From NCBI RefSeq assembly GCF_017498485.1, contig NZ_CP071795.1, positions 496,001 to 560,000 of the forward strand: DNA of 64,000 bases, in the 5' to 3' direction. The stretch comes from Polaribacter batillariae. Its GTDB lineage: Bacteria; Bacteroidota; Bacteroidia; Flavobacteriales; Flavobacteriaceae. Within the stretch, counting starts at the first letter, position 1. Each line of letters opens with the position of its first letter. Positions 26,907 through 34,662 of the stretch are shown here, in pieces. The translations under genes and the position numbers were made by a program. Under the pieces are notes generated by a model. It was not told the DNA's origin. It saw nothing but the letters and a program-made list of their open reading frames with translations, and made no database searches.

Positions 26907-27317
26907 TTAGCCAGAATAGGTAACAAAATTACGTGGTGTTTCGTACAACGTAATTTCTAATTCTAAATCTTTAGGCAATAGTTTTCTTAATTTATTATAA
27001 ATAACAACAGAAATATTCTCTGCAGTAGGGTTTAAATCTTTAAACTCAGGAACTTCTACATTTAAATTTTTATGGTCAAAAGCATCTTCAATTTCCAATT
27101 TTATATAATCTTTTAAAACTCCTAAATCAAATACATAACCTGTTTTTTTATCTATCTCTCCTGTTAAAGAAACAATTAATTCGTAGTTGTGTCCATGAAA
27201 ATTCGGATTGCTACATTTATTAAAAATTTTAAAGTTTTTCTCGTCACTCCAATCTTTTCTATACAATCTATGTGCAGCATTAAAATGCGCTTTTCTATGA
27301 ACAGTAACTCTAGGCAT
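26907..27317 (-). CDS. queD: 6-pyruvoyltetrahydropterin synthase / 6-carboxytetrahydropterin synthase (QueD family)
   Basis: 136 residues from the ATG at 27317 (MPRVTVHRKAHFNAAHRLY). The frame is open to 27344, but the shorter start fits the family and leaves an 8-base overlap with idi. Zinc-ligand histidines are in HFNAAH near residue 11 and NFHGHNYEL near 37, after the conserved Cys of KCSNPNFHG. Later motifs are YVFDLGVLKD, FDHKNLN, and NPTAENISVVIY near 95 with the ETPRNFV Glu at the end. It makes 6-carboxytetrahydropterin from dihydroneopterin triphosphate for queuosine. No other que gene is in the window. Confidence 0.92.
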   Translation of the reverse strand: MPRVTVHRKAHFNAAHRLYRKDWSDEKNFKIFNKCSNPNFHGHNYELIVSLTGEIDKKTGYVFDLGVLKDYIKLEIEDAFDHKNLNVEVPEFKDLNPTAENISVVIYNKLRKLLPKDLELEITLYETPRNFVTYSG

Positions 27318-27828
27318 TTGTAAGTTTTTCGTAAGATTTATCAAAAATTATTTTAAACCACTCTGTATAAATTTCAGGATTTTTTTCCATATCTTTTTTT
27401 ACAGCCTCTAAAGTCATCCACTTATAATCTTCAACTTCGTTTTTATTAATATTGGGTGCATTGTCGAACTTACCAACCATTACATGGTCCAATTCATGCT
27501 CTGTTAATCCATTATCAAAAGGAGCTTTGTAGATAAAAGAAAAAACTTCTTTTAAATCTGTGGTAAAGCCCATTTCTTCTTGCAACCTTCTTTTTCCTGC
27601 CTCTAAATTACTTTCTCCATCTCTTTGGTGCGAGCAACAAGTATTGGTCCACAATAATGGCGAATGATACTTAGAAGCTGCTCTTTGTTGCAACATTAAC
27701 TCTCCTTTTTCATTAAACACAAATACAGAAAACGCTCTGTGCAACAATGCTTTTTCGTGTGCTTCTATTTTTTCCATTAAACCAATTGGTTGGTCGTTTG
27801 TATCTACTAAAATTACCTGTTCTTTCAT
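27310..27828 (-). CDS. idi: Isopentenyl-diphosphate delta-isomerase, type I
   Basis: 172 residues. Type I (Nudix-fold) motifs are TNTCCSHQR near residue 61 (active-site Cys), RRLQEEMGF near 83 (the Nudix-like Glu stretch) and LTEHELDHVMVG near 107. It interconverts IPP and DMAPP for isoprenoid synthesis. Its 3' end overlaps queD by 8 bases, so both are probably read from one transcript. Confidence 0.95.
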   Translation of the reverse strand: MKEQVILVDTNDQPIGLMEKIEAHEKALLHRAFSVFVFNEKGELMLQQRAASKYHSPLLWTNTCCSHQRDGESNLEAGKRRLQEEMGFTTDLKEVFSFIYKAPFDNGLTEHELDHVMVGKFDNAPNINKNEVEDYKWMTLEAVKKDMEKNPEIYTEWFKIIFDKSYEKLTNA

Positions 27829-27916
27829 ATTTTACAAAAATAAGGAATGAAGTTACAATAATCCACAAAAATCCAATAAAAGCAATTAAATTTTTCTTTT
27901 CTTTATTTCGATGATT

Positions 27917-27924
27917 TATCTTTG
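27917..27924 (+). promoter_or_regulatory. Candidate -7 box of the cyclophilin lipoprotein gene
   Basis: TATCTTTG matches TAnnTTTG, 24 bases before the ATG. The -33 element is not clear. Confidence 0.5.
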
Positions 27925-27947
27925 AGACATCAAAAAAAATACTTTTT

Positions 27948-28646
27948 ATGAAAATTTACATCAAACTTTTTTTAGTTATTTTCTTAGTTTCTCTTTATCA
28001 ATGTAAAGAAGAAAAAAAAGAGAATGAAAAAAAAGAAGTAATCTTAAAAAAAGAAAAAAAGGTTTTAGAAAAAAAAGTAGAAAAACGTTGGGACAGTTTA
28101 AACAAAGATAATGTAGAAGCCTTTTTTACCGAATATGGCAAGCAACACAAAGAAAACAAGGTAATTATTAAAACCAAATTTGGCAATATTAAATTGAGGT
28201 TGTACGACGATGTGCCTATCCATAGAGCCAACTTTATCTTTTTAACAAAACTAAAATATTTTAATACGACCGAAATTTATAGAGTGGCCAAAAACTTTGT
28301 AATACAAGGCGGAAATTCCGATGAAACATATACAGTAAAACAAAGAAGATTCTATGGAAACTACCCAATAAAACCAGAATTTAAAAGCCATAGAAAACAC
28401 AAATACGGAGCATTAGGTGCTGCAAGAGATTGGGAGAACAATCCGAATAAACTATCTAACCCTTTTGAGTTTTACATCGTACAAAATAGAAATGGAGCAC
28501 ATCATTTAAACAACGAACATACCGTTTTTGGTGAAGTAATTTCTGGTTTCGATACGATGGATAAAATTTCTAGAGTTAAAGTGGGTGTAGATGAATGGCC
28601 AGAAGAAGATATTAAAATGACGATTGAGGTTTTAGAGGATTTTTAG
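27948..28646 (+). CDS. Cyclophilin-type peptidyl-prolyl isomerase lipoprotein
   Basis: 232 residues. The leader ends in a lipobox-like LYQC with Cys 19, so the protein should be an envelope lipoprotein. A lysine/glutamate-rich spacer (about 20-55) follows. Then comes the cyclophilin domain: VIIKTKFGNIKLRLYDDVPI, HRANFIFLTK, VIQGGNSDE near 120, and FYIVQNRNGAHHLNNEHTVF near 180, then GEVISGFDTMDKIS. Cyclophilins speed proline isomerisation during folding; here probably periplasm-facing. The stop lies next to a 1.2-kb noncoding, repeat-bearing stretch. Confidence 0.93.
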   Translation: MKIYIKLFLVIFLVSLYQCKEEKKENEKKEVILKKEKKVLEKKVEKRWDSLNKDNVEAFFTEYGKQHKENKVIIKTKFGNIKLRLYDDVPIHRANFIFLTKLKYFNTTEIYRVAKNFVIQGGNSDETYTVKQRRFYGNYPIKPEFKSHRKHKYGALGAARDWENNPNKLSNPFEFYIVQNRNGAHHLNNEHTVFGEVISGFDTMDKISRVKVGVDEWPEEDIKMTIEVLEDF

Positions 28647-28858
28647 ATTTTTTTTAATACAGATTTCACAAATTTTTATGGATTTTTGCGGTTTGTTTCG
28701 CAGAGTTGTTTTAAAAAAATGTCTGAAAACAAAAAGATTGTGGATAAATCTACTATTTGTAAATGCTTCACTGAAGGTTTTAAGGAACTGCTGTCCGATA
28801 AAAAACCTGCATAACACTTATTTAGCTTAGTGTAAATATCTGCAAATACAACGCTATC
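28647..28858. other. Noncoding flank of repeat array 2, left side
   Basis: About 210 bases with TACAGATTTCACAAATTTTT, a repeat-like phrase familiar from Bacteroidota intergenic DNA, and one 31-codon frame (28719-28814, listed separately). Nothing else recognisable. Confidence 0.5.
28719..28814 (+). CDS. Possible 31-residue peptide or gene remnant
   Basis: An ATG after TTTTAAAAAA opens MSENKKIVDKSTICKCFTEG and ends KELLSDKKPA before TAA. The composition is protein-like (lysine-rich helix) but there is no homologue I recognise and no promoter. It may be the decayed start of a gene interrupted by the repeat array. Weak call. Confidence 0.2.
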   Translation: MSENKKIVDKSTICKCFTEGFKELLSDKKPA

Positions 28859-29443
28859 ACTTGCAGCGTTACAAATTGTGTGGGTGTTAGTTTCTGTAAG
28901 GTTTTTACACAGTTTCCACACAATTTCCATTCAGTTTGTCATGCTGAAAGCATCGTTTCTAGTTTGTGTGAGACGCTTGCAGCGTGACAAACTGTGTGGA
29001 TGTACGTTTTTTTAGGGTTTTCAAACAATTCTCAAACAATTCCCATCCTTTTTGTTATGCTGAAAGCATCGTCTCCAGTTTGCGTGAGACGCTTGCAGCG
29101 TGACAAACTGTGTGGATGTACGTTTTTTTAGGGTTTTCAAACAATTCTCAAACAATTCTCATCCATTTTGTTATGCTAAAAGCATCGTTTCTAGTTTGCG
29201 TGAGACGCTTGCAGCGTGACAAATTGTGTGGGTGTTGGCTTCTGTAGGGTTTTTAGACAGTTTTCACACAATTCCCATCCCTTTTGTCATGCTGAAAGCA
29301 TCGTTTCTAGTTTGCGTGAGACGCTTGCAGCATGACAAACTGTGTGGATGTACGTTTTTTTAGGGTTTTCAAACAATTCTCACACAATTCTCATCCCTTT
29401 TGTCATGCTGAAAGCATCGTTTCTAGTTTGCGTGAGACGCTTG
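28859..29443. repeat. 116-bp hairpin repeat array 2, opposite orientation
   Basis: The reverse complement of array 1. The CAGCGTGACAAACTGTGTG part recurs at 28865 (partial), 28981, 29097, 29213 and 29329, exactly every 116 bases; a sixth copy is cut after GAGACGCTTG at 29443. Each full unit has TTTGTCATGCTGAAAGCATC...GACGCTTGCAGCGTGACAAA, again a long hairpin. Four complete units and two truncated ends. No nuclease gene lies within this array. Confidence 0.93.
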
Positions 29444-29673
29444 TTTTGTTTGCATCGGAAATAGTACTCCGTTTAGGAAAATACTCCAATGACTGATACG
29501 CCCTTCGCAAGCAAGAAAAACAGAAGAAAACTCCCTTAGTGAAGAAACTCCGCTTAAAGTATCGTAAAAGATGGTTGTATGTTTTACCTCTTAATAGTAC
29601 TTATCACTTGAATGCTTCTCTGTTGTCCGTGAAATATCTGAAGGTAAAATAAATTGTAAAATTTGTTTTATTA
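29444..29673. other. Noncoding flank of repeat array 2, right side
   Basis: Starts abruptly after the broken repeat unit (TTTTGTTTGCATCGG). About 230 bases without a usable frame or a family I know. It ends at the promoter at 29674. Confidence 0.4.
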
Positions 29674-29702
29674 TTGGAGTTTCGCTAAAATTTGTACTTT
29701 TG
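29674..29702 (+). promoter_or_regulatory. Bacteroidota-type promoter upstream of the oxygenase gene
   Basis: TTG at 29674-29676 and TACTTTTG at 29695-29702, spaced 18 bases, match the TTG / TAnnTTTG pattern. The predicted leader is about 140 bases. A second weaker box, TAACTTTA (29818-29825), lies closer to the ATG. Confidence 0.55.
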
Positions 29703-29849
29703 TACATATCTAATTTTGTCAGAAAAATAAAGATATAAATAAAGTGGTTTGCCAGACACTAATGATAAAAATATTTAAAACTTCGAAATCTATAAATTAA
29801 GATTCCTTATTTTTTAGTAACTTTAACACCCGTTTTTAAACTTTTAATA

Positions 29850-30797
29850 ATGAACAAAATTCCAAGTGTAAACTTAACAGATTTCTTATCTGATGATAAA
29901 AACAGAAAACAAAAATTTATCGACGAAATTGGTCACGCTTACGAAAACATTGGTTTCGTAGCTTTAAAAGGTCATTTTTTAGATGATCAATTGGTTTCAG
30001 ATTTATATACAGAAATCAAAAAATTTTTCGATTTACCTATAGAAACGAAAAAAAAATATGAAATTCCAGGAATTGGTGGGCAAAGAGGTTACGTTTCTTT
30101 CGGAAAAGAATCTGCCAAAGGAAAAAAAGAAGGCGATTTAAAAGAATTTTGGCATTTTGGACAATATGTAGAAGACGGCTCGAAATACAAAGACGAATAT
30201 CCAGAAAATGTTATTGTAGAAGAATTGCCAAAATTTAACGAAGTAGGTAAACAAACCTATAAAATGTTAGAAAAAACGGCAAAATATGTGTTGCGCTCTT
30301 TGGCCTTACATTTAGGTTTAGAAGAAACCTATTTCGATAATTACATTAAAAACGGAAACAGCATTTTGCGCCCAATTCATTACCCACCTATAAAAACAGA
30401 ACCCAAAGGTGCAGAACGAGCTGCTGCGCATGGAGACATTAATTTAATCACGTTATTAATGGGTGCACAAGGAAAAGGTTTGCAGGTTCAAAACCATAAA
30501 GGAGAGTGGATAGATGCCATGGCTGCACCCGACGAATTAATGATTAATGTTGGAGACATGTTGTCTAGACACAGCAATAACAAGCTAAAATCTACAATTC
30601 ATAGAGTTGTAAATCCGCCAAAAGAAATGTGGGGAACCTCCCGTTATTCGATTCCGTTTTTTATGCATCCAATATCTGATATGAAATTAGATGTGTTAGA
30701 AAATTGTATCGACGAAAACAACCCAAAACAATTCGAAGATATTACTGCAGGTGAGTTTTTAGACGAAAGATTGAAGGAATTAGGGCTCAAAAAATAA
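29850..30797 (+). CDS. 2-oxoglutarate/Fe(II)-dependent oxygenase, isopenicillin N synthase-like
   Basis: 315 residues. The N-terminal DIOX_N part (NIGFVALKGHFLDDQL) precedes the double-stranded beta-helix core. Iron ligands are the His and Asp of AAAHGDINLITLLMG near residue 194 and the His of STIHRVVNPP near 250. The co-substrate Arg is in SRYSIPFFMHP. Members oxidise small molecules (for example gibberellins, ethylene precursor, penicillin ring closure); the substrate here cannot be told. The gene is widespread in marine flavobacteria. It is followed by a hairpin repeat and then the eIF1-like gene on the same strand. Confidence 0.92.
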   Translation: MNKIPSVNLTDFLSDDKNRKQKFIDEIGHAYENIGFVALKGHFLDDQLVSDLYTEIKKFFDLPIETKKKYEIPGIGGQRGYVSFGKESAKGKKEGDLKEFWHFGQYVEDGSKYKDEYPENVIVEELPKFNEVGKQTYKMLEKTAKYVLRSLALHLGLEETYFDNYIKNGNSILRPIHYPPIKTEPKGAERAAAHGDINLITLLMGAQGKGLQVQNHKGEWIDAMAAPDELMINVGDMLSRHSNNKLKSTIHRVVNPPKEMWGTSRYSIPFFMHPISDMKLDVLENCIDENNPKQFEDITAGEFLDERLKELGLKK

Positions 30798-30874
30798 GTA
30801 AGCAGTCTTCAGTTGGCAGTCAACAGTTACAAACTGACTGAATACTGCCAACTGAAGACTGCCAACTGAAGACT
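30798..30874. repeat. CAGTCTTCAGT-type hairpin between oxygenase and eIF1 genes
   Basis: AGTCTTCAGTTGGCAGT (30804-30820) and ACTGCCAACTGAAGACT (30844-30860) are perfectly complementary. A second right arm, GCCAACTGAAGACT, follows at 30861-30874. Same word family as in the AAA cluster. Confidence 0.85.
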
Positions 30875-30881
30875 AAAAAAA

Positions 30882-31205
30882 ATGGATTTAAAAGATCAAC
30901 TAAAAAATTTGTTTCCAGATCACAAAGAAACCGAAGAACCAAAAGAAGAAAAATCGAATATTTGGTTACAAGACGAACCTATTATTTGTAAATATGAAAA
31001 AAGAAAAGGAAAGCCAATTACTATTTTAGAAGGGTATAATGGCGCGACATCCGACTTTAAAATTTTAGCCAAAGAAATAAAGACGAAGCTCTCTGTTGGC
31101 GGAAGTTTTAAAGATGATAAAATTATTATTCAAGGTGATTATAGAGACAAAATTATGTCTATCTTAAAAGATAAAGGTTTTAAAGTAAAACGTGTTGGAG
31201 GTTAA
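30882..31205 (+). CDS. Translation initiation factor SUI1/eIF1-family protein (YciH-like)
   Basis: 107 residues. The C-terminal ~75 residues show the SUI1 fold text: KRKGKPITILEGYNGATSDF, LAKEIKTKLSVGGSFKDDK and IIIQGDYRDKIMSILKDKGF. Bacterial YciH-type proteins influence start-codon fidelity or stress translation; the exact role in Bacteroidota is unproven. An acidic N-terminal extension (PDHKETEEPKEEKS) is typical of the group. Confidence 0.93.
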   Translation: MDLKDQLKNLFPDHKETEEPKEEKSNIWLQDEPIICKYEKRKGKPITILEGYNGATSDFKILAKEIKTKLSVGGSFKDDKIIIQGDYRDKIMSILKDKGFKVKRVGG

Positions 31206-31253
31206 TAAAAAGCCAACACAATAAAAAACAATAATAAACGTTGTCAATTTATT

Positions 31254-32198
31254 ATGAGCGCTTCAATTTTACACATTACTAATGGAGATAGTACTACAAA
31301 CTATCTAAAAAAGCTACAATTTTCTGGAGATTTTATTACTTGGAGAGAAATGCTTTGCGAAGGAAAAACAACCACCAATGTTGGTAGTGATGTTTTTTGG
31401 AAAACCAGATACGATTTCTTTAAATCTTCTTACAAAGTAAGCAAGCAAAAATTTATAGATTATACTGTTAAAGAATATCGAAAACTCTGTAATAAAAAAG
31501 AAAACAAGCAAATTGTTTTATGGTTTGAATACGATTTGTTTTGTCAAATTAATATGATTGCTGTAATTAGCTGGTTAAAACGTTACAGAAAAGGTTACGA
31601 AATTTCGTTGGTTTGCAGTGGAAAGGTAAAAGGCTCTAAAAAAATGTTGGCCATTCCCGAACTTTCAGAAAAACAAATTCGGCAACATTACAAAGACAAA
31701 ATAGAACTTTCGCAAGACGATATCGAATATGCAGATTATATTTGGCAATTGTACTGCTCAGACAGCCCTTTACGATTAGAAAAAATACATCTATTTAACC
31801 CAATGTCGCCTTTTAAATATTTAACAAAAGCTTTAGAAGCGCATTTAAGAAGGTTTCCTTCCATTGAAAACGGATTGAATAATGTAGAAAATTTTGTTTT
31901 AGAAACCGCAAACAAAAACACGTTGTTGTCTAAAAATCAATTGGTTAAACAATTACTTACGAACCAAAAAACTTTTGGTTTTGGAGATATTCAATACGAA
32001 CACAACATACATAAGCTTCAAAAACTATTTTCTTCCTTTGATCCAGTAAAACTTACCAAAAAAGGGAAAGATATTTTAAACAATCAGGCAAATTTTTACA
32101 GAGAAATTCGTTCAGAAAATTCGTATCTTGGAGGTTCGAAAAAGTACAGTTTTTTATATAGCAATGCTAATGAAAAGCTGCTACAAATTACCTCTTAG
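31254..32198 (+). CDS. DUF1835 domain-containing protein
   Basis: 314 residues. The N-terminal ~120 residues (SILHITNGDSTTNYLKKLQF, FITWREMLCEGKTT, IVLWFEYDLFCQINMIAVIS) match DUF1835, an uncharacterised domain. The C-terminal ~190 residues are helical (PLRLEKIHLFNPMSPFKYL, FPSIENGLNNVENFVLE, LTKKGKDILNNQ). It sits in a same-strand run with eIF1, a nucleoside phosphorylase and a substrate-binding protein. Function unknown. Confidence 0.85.
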   Translation: MSASILHITNGDSTTNYLKKLQFSGDFITWREMLCEGKTTTNVGSDVFWKTRYDFFKSSYKVSKQKFIDYTVKEYRKLCNKKENKQIVLWFEYDLFCQINMIAVISWLKRYRKGYEISLVCSGKVKGSKKMLAIPELSEKQIRQHYKDKIELSQDDIEYADYIWQLYCSDSPLRLEKIHLFNPMSPFKYLTKALEAHLRRFPSIENGLNNVENFVLETANKNTLLSKNQLVKQLLTNQKTFGFGDIQYEHNIHKLQKLFSSFDPVKLTKKGKDILNNQANFYREIRSENSYLGGSKKYSFLYSNANEKLLQITS

Positions 32199-32203
32199 AG
32201 AAT

Positions 32204-33073
32204 ATGAGTATAAAAAAATCTGAACTTATTTTAAATCCAGATGGCAGTGTTTACCACTTAAATTTAAAACCCCAAAATATTGCTACCAATATTATTTTTG
32301 TAGGCGATCAAGATAGAGTAGCTAAAATTACCAAATATTTCGATTCTGTTGAGTTTAGCACGCAAAAAAGAGAGTTTAAAACTGTTACAGGAAGTTACAA
32401 AGGAAAAAGAATTTCTGTAATTTCAACAGGAATTGGGCCAGATAATATCGACATTGTTCTTAATGAACTGGATGCTTTGGTAAACATCAATTTAGAAACG
32501 AGAACTCCAAAAACCAATATAACTTCGTTAAATATCATTCGAATTGGAACTTCAGGAGCCTTACAAAAGGACATTCCTGTAGATTCGTTTTTATTAAGTT
32601 CGCATGGTTTAGATTTAAATGGAATGCTTCATTCTTATCAAGTTAAAGCGATTTCAAACCTAGAAATTGAAAATGCTTTTATAAAACATACGAATTGGAG
32701 TGCTAAAAAGGCGCATCCTATTTTAATTGAAAACAGTAGCGAACTTGCTAGAAAATTTATTTCAGAAAAAATATATACAGGAATCACAGCAACCGCTGGC
32801 GGCTTTTACGGACCCCAAGGGCGTGTGTTGCGATTGCAATTAGAAGACGACAATTTAAATAGTAAAATTGATAGTTTTCAATATAAAAAAAACAAAATTA
32901 CCAACTTAGAAATGGAAACCTCTGCAATTTACGGCTTGTCTAAATTATTAGGTCATAAAGCGGTTTCGTTAAATGCCATTATAGCCAATAGAGCCCATGG
33001 TACGTTTAGCAAAAACCCTAAAAAAGTGGTAGAAGATTTAATAAAATATACGCTTAAAAAGCTTACAATATAA
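32204..33073 (+). CDS. Nucleoside phosphorylase (uridine phosphorylase-like)
   Basis: 289 residues. PNP/UDP-family motifs: IIFVGDQDRVAKITKYFDSV near 30 (phosphate-binding G.P-like turn is GDQDR), ISVISTGIGPDNIDIVLNEL near 72, IIRIGTSGALQKDIPVDSF near 107, and KITNLEMETSAIYGLSKLLG near 240 with the ribose-binding MET and Glu. It cleaves a nucleoside with phosphate to base plus ribose-1-phosphate. It begins 5 bases after the DUF1835 gene. Base specificity is not assignable. Confidence 0.92.
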   Translation: MSIKKSELILNPDGSVYHLNLKPQNIATNIIFVGDQDRVAKITKYFDSVEFSTQKREFKTVTGSYKGKRISVISTGIGPDNIDIVLNELDALVNINLETRTPKTNITSLNIIRIGTSGALQKDIPVDSFLLSSHGLDLNGMLHSYQVKAISNLEIENAFIKHTNWSAKKAHPILIENSSELARKFISEKIYTGITATAGGFYGPQGRVLRLQLEDDNLNSKIDSFQYKKNKITNLEMETSAIYGLSKLLGHKAVSLNAIIANRAHGTFSKNPKKVVEDLIKYTLKKLTI

Positions 33074-33076
33074 AAA

Positions 33077-33937
33077 ATGACGGATTTAAAAATAGGTGGT
33101 GTGCCAGAACACTTTAATTATCCTTGGTATCTTACCCTAAAAAATAAAGAATACACCAAACAAAACATCAACTTACGTTGGCAAGATTATCCTGGTGGAA
33201 CCGGACAAATGTGCAAGGCATTAAGAAACGGAAATGTAGATATTGCCATTGTTTTAACAGAAGGTATTATTAAAGATATTGCAGATGGAAATCCGTCTAA
33301 AATTGTGCAAACTTTTGTAAAAACACCCTTAATTTGGGGAATTCATGTAGGGGCAAAATCATCTTTTAAAAAAATTGAAGATTTAGAAAATGCTACGATT
33401 GCAATTAGTAGATTTGGTTCTGGATCTCATTTAATGGCCATTGTTAATGCCTATAACCAAGGTTGGAATATCGATAAACTAAAGTTTAAAGTAGTTGGTA
33501 ATTTACAAGGTGGCATTGATGCGTTAACCAATGGAGAAGCCGATTATTTTATGTGGGAACATTTTACCACAAAACCTTTGGTTGATAATGGAACTTTTAG
33601 AAGAATTGACAACTGCCCTACTCCTTGGCCTTGTTTTGTAATTGCAGTGAGAAACGAAGTTTTAGAAAATAATTTCGACGAAATAAAAAAGGTTTTAGAT
33701 ATTATTAATGATGAAACAGAAAATTTTAAAGACATTTTAAACATCGATAAAATTTTAGCAAAAAGGTACGAACAAAAGCTAGAAGACATCCAAAAATGGC
33801 TAAAAATAACCGAATGGAATGATGGAAAACCAATCACAAAAAATTTAATTACTCGCATTCAAAATAAAATGGTTTTCTTTAACGTTATCGAAGCGAAGAA
33901 AGATTCTGGCGAGTTCATAAAAAATATGTACATTTAA
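33077..33937 (+). CDS. Substrate-binding-type protein without signal peptide
   Basis: 286 residues. The fold text is that of periplasmic binding protein type II (SsuA/THI5-like): INLRWQDYPGGTGQMCKALR then GNVDIAIVLTEG; VKTPLIWGIHVGAKSSFKKI; ENATIAISRFGSGSHLMAIV; GGIDALTNGEADYFMWEH. The protein begins MTDLKIGGVPEHFNY, with no signal peptide or lipobox, and no ABC permease or ATPase gene is near. It may therefore be cytoplasmic, possibly an enzyme or sensor built on this fold (inference). It starts 3 bases after the nucleoside phosphorylase, so a purine/pyrimidine link is possible. Confidence 0.85.
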   Translation: MTDLKIGGVPEHFNYPWYLTLKNKEYTKQNINLRWQDYPGGTGQMCKALRNGNVDIAIVLTEGIIKDIADGNPSKIVQTFVKTPLIWGIHVGAKSSFKKIEDLENATIAISRFGSGSHLMAIVNAYNQGWNIDKLKFKVVGNLQGGIDALTNGEADYFMWEHFTTKPLVDNGTFRRIDNCPTPWPCFVIAVRNEVLENNFDEIKKVLDIINDETENFKDILNIDKILAKRYEQKLEDIQKWLKITEWNDGKPITKNLITRIQNKMVFFNVIEAKKDSGEFIKNMYI

Positions 33938-33955
33938 CCCGTAAAATAGTAAAAA

Positions 33956-34084
33956 ATGAAAAAAGTAGTATTTGTTGCAATTTGTGTTTTAGGGATTATT
34001 TTTTTTCTTCTTGTAGAAGCACCTCCAAATCTTGTGGTTTGGCAGACGCTAAAACAACGATTCAAACAACATTACCACCAGTAA
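33956..34084 (+). CDS. 42-residue single-span membrane peptide
   Basis: An ATG 18 bases after the previous stop opens MKKVVFVAICVLGIIFFLLV, a basic start followed by one hydrophobic helix. A short polar tail (WQTLKQRFKQHYHQ) follows, then TAA. It fits at the end of the operon just before a strong terminator (34128-34154), which supports its being a real small gene. No homology recognised; it could also be a small lipid-associated or regulatory peptide. Confidence 0.55.
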   Translation: MKKVVFVAICVLGIIFFLLVEAPPNLVVWQTLKQRFKQHYHQ

Positions 34085-34127
34085 ATTTGTTATAAAATTT
34101 GTTGGTTTCTTAATTTCAAATTCAATA

Positions 34128-34154
34128 AATCCGCTTTTTCAGCGGATTTTTTTT
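34128..34154 (+). terminator. Rho-independent terminator of the eIF1-to-binding-protein operon
   Basis: AATCCGCT and AGCGGATT pair around TTTTC, followed by a run of T. Confidence 0.92.
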
Positions 34155-34205
34155 ATGCTGAACTTATTTCAGCATCATTTAAAGTATCACGAATTATATT
34201 GAACC

Positions 34206-34376
34206 AAAAGTTCTCGATACAATTTTCTCCTAAAGTCGAAAATCACTCGAACTGACATTCCATGGATTTACTATTTTACCCATAAGTAAGAAAGTGCTGT
34301 CAGTTCAAGTGAAATTCTTTTTTCAAGAATTTTGTATCGGGAACACACACAAGAATAAATATTACAAGAGAGCATA
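34206..34376. repeat. Long palindromic repeat, duplicated copy A
   Basis: Arms GTTCTCGATACAATTTT and TTTTGTATCGGGAAC pair, as do TCACTCGAACTGACA and TGTCAGTTCAAGTGA, giving a hairpin of about 140 bases. The same element recurs 278 bases downstream. It belongs to the 'CTCGAACTGACA' palindromes frequent in flavobacteria. Confidence 0.9.
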
Positions 34377-34483
34377 ATTTCTTCTTTTCCCTAAGCCTCC
34401 TGCTTTAAATGATAACCAATATTTTAAAAAACTGTTAATCAATTAGATATAAAATCTGTTTTTTTAAGAGTGATGACGACAGG

Positions 34484-34653
34484 AAAAGTTCTCGATACAA
34501 TTTTCTCCTAAAGTCGAAAATCACTCGAACTGACATTCCATGGATTTACTATTTTATCAATAAGTAAGAAACTGCCGTCAGTTCGAGTGAAATTCTTTTT
34601 TCAAGAATTTTGTATCGAGAACACACACAAGAATAAATATTACAAGGGAGCAT
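34484..34653. repeat. Long palindromic repeat, duplicated copy B
   Basis: Nearly identical to copy A, with better pairing (TCACTCGAACTGAC / GTCAGTTCGAGTGA perfect; GTTCTCGATACAA / TTTGTATCGAGAAC). It ends ten bases before the ung stop. After copy A a degraded copy of the ung 3' end (TTTCTTCTTTTCCCTAAG at about 34378) is seen, so the duplication included the gene end. Confidence 0.9.
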
Positions 34654-34662
34654 GCTTCTTTG

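Noticed and set aside
27318..27344. Extended N-terminus of QueD
   Set aside because: It overlaps idi further and the family starts near MPRVTVHRKAHF.
28632..28930. Minus-strand frames of 61 and 84 codons left of repeat array 2
   Set aside because: They run into the repeat units, have no family resemblance and overlap the cyclophilin end.
29444..29673. Remnant of a transposase right of repeat array 2
   Set aside because: No frame longer than a few dozen codons and no transposase motif could be made out.
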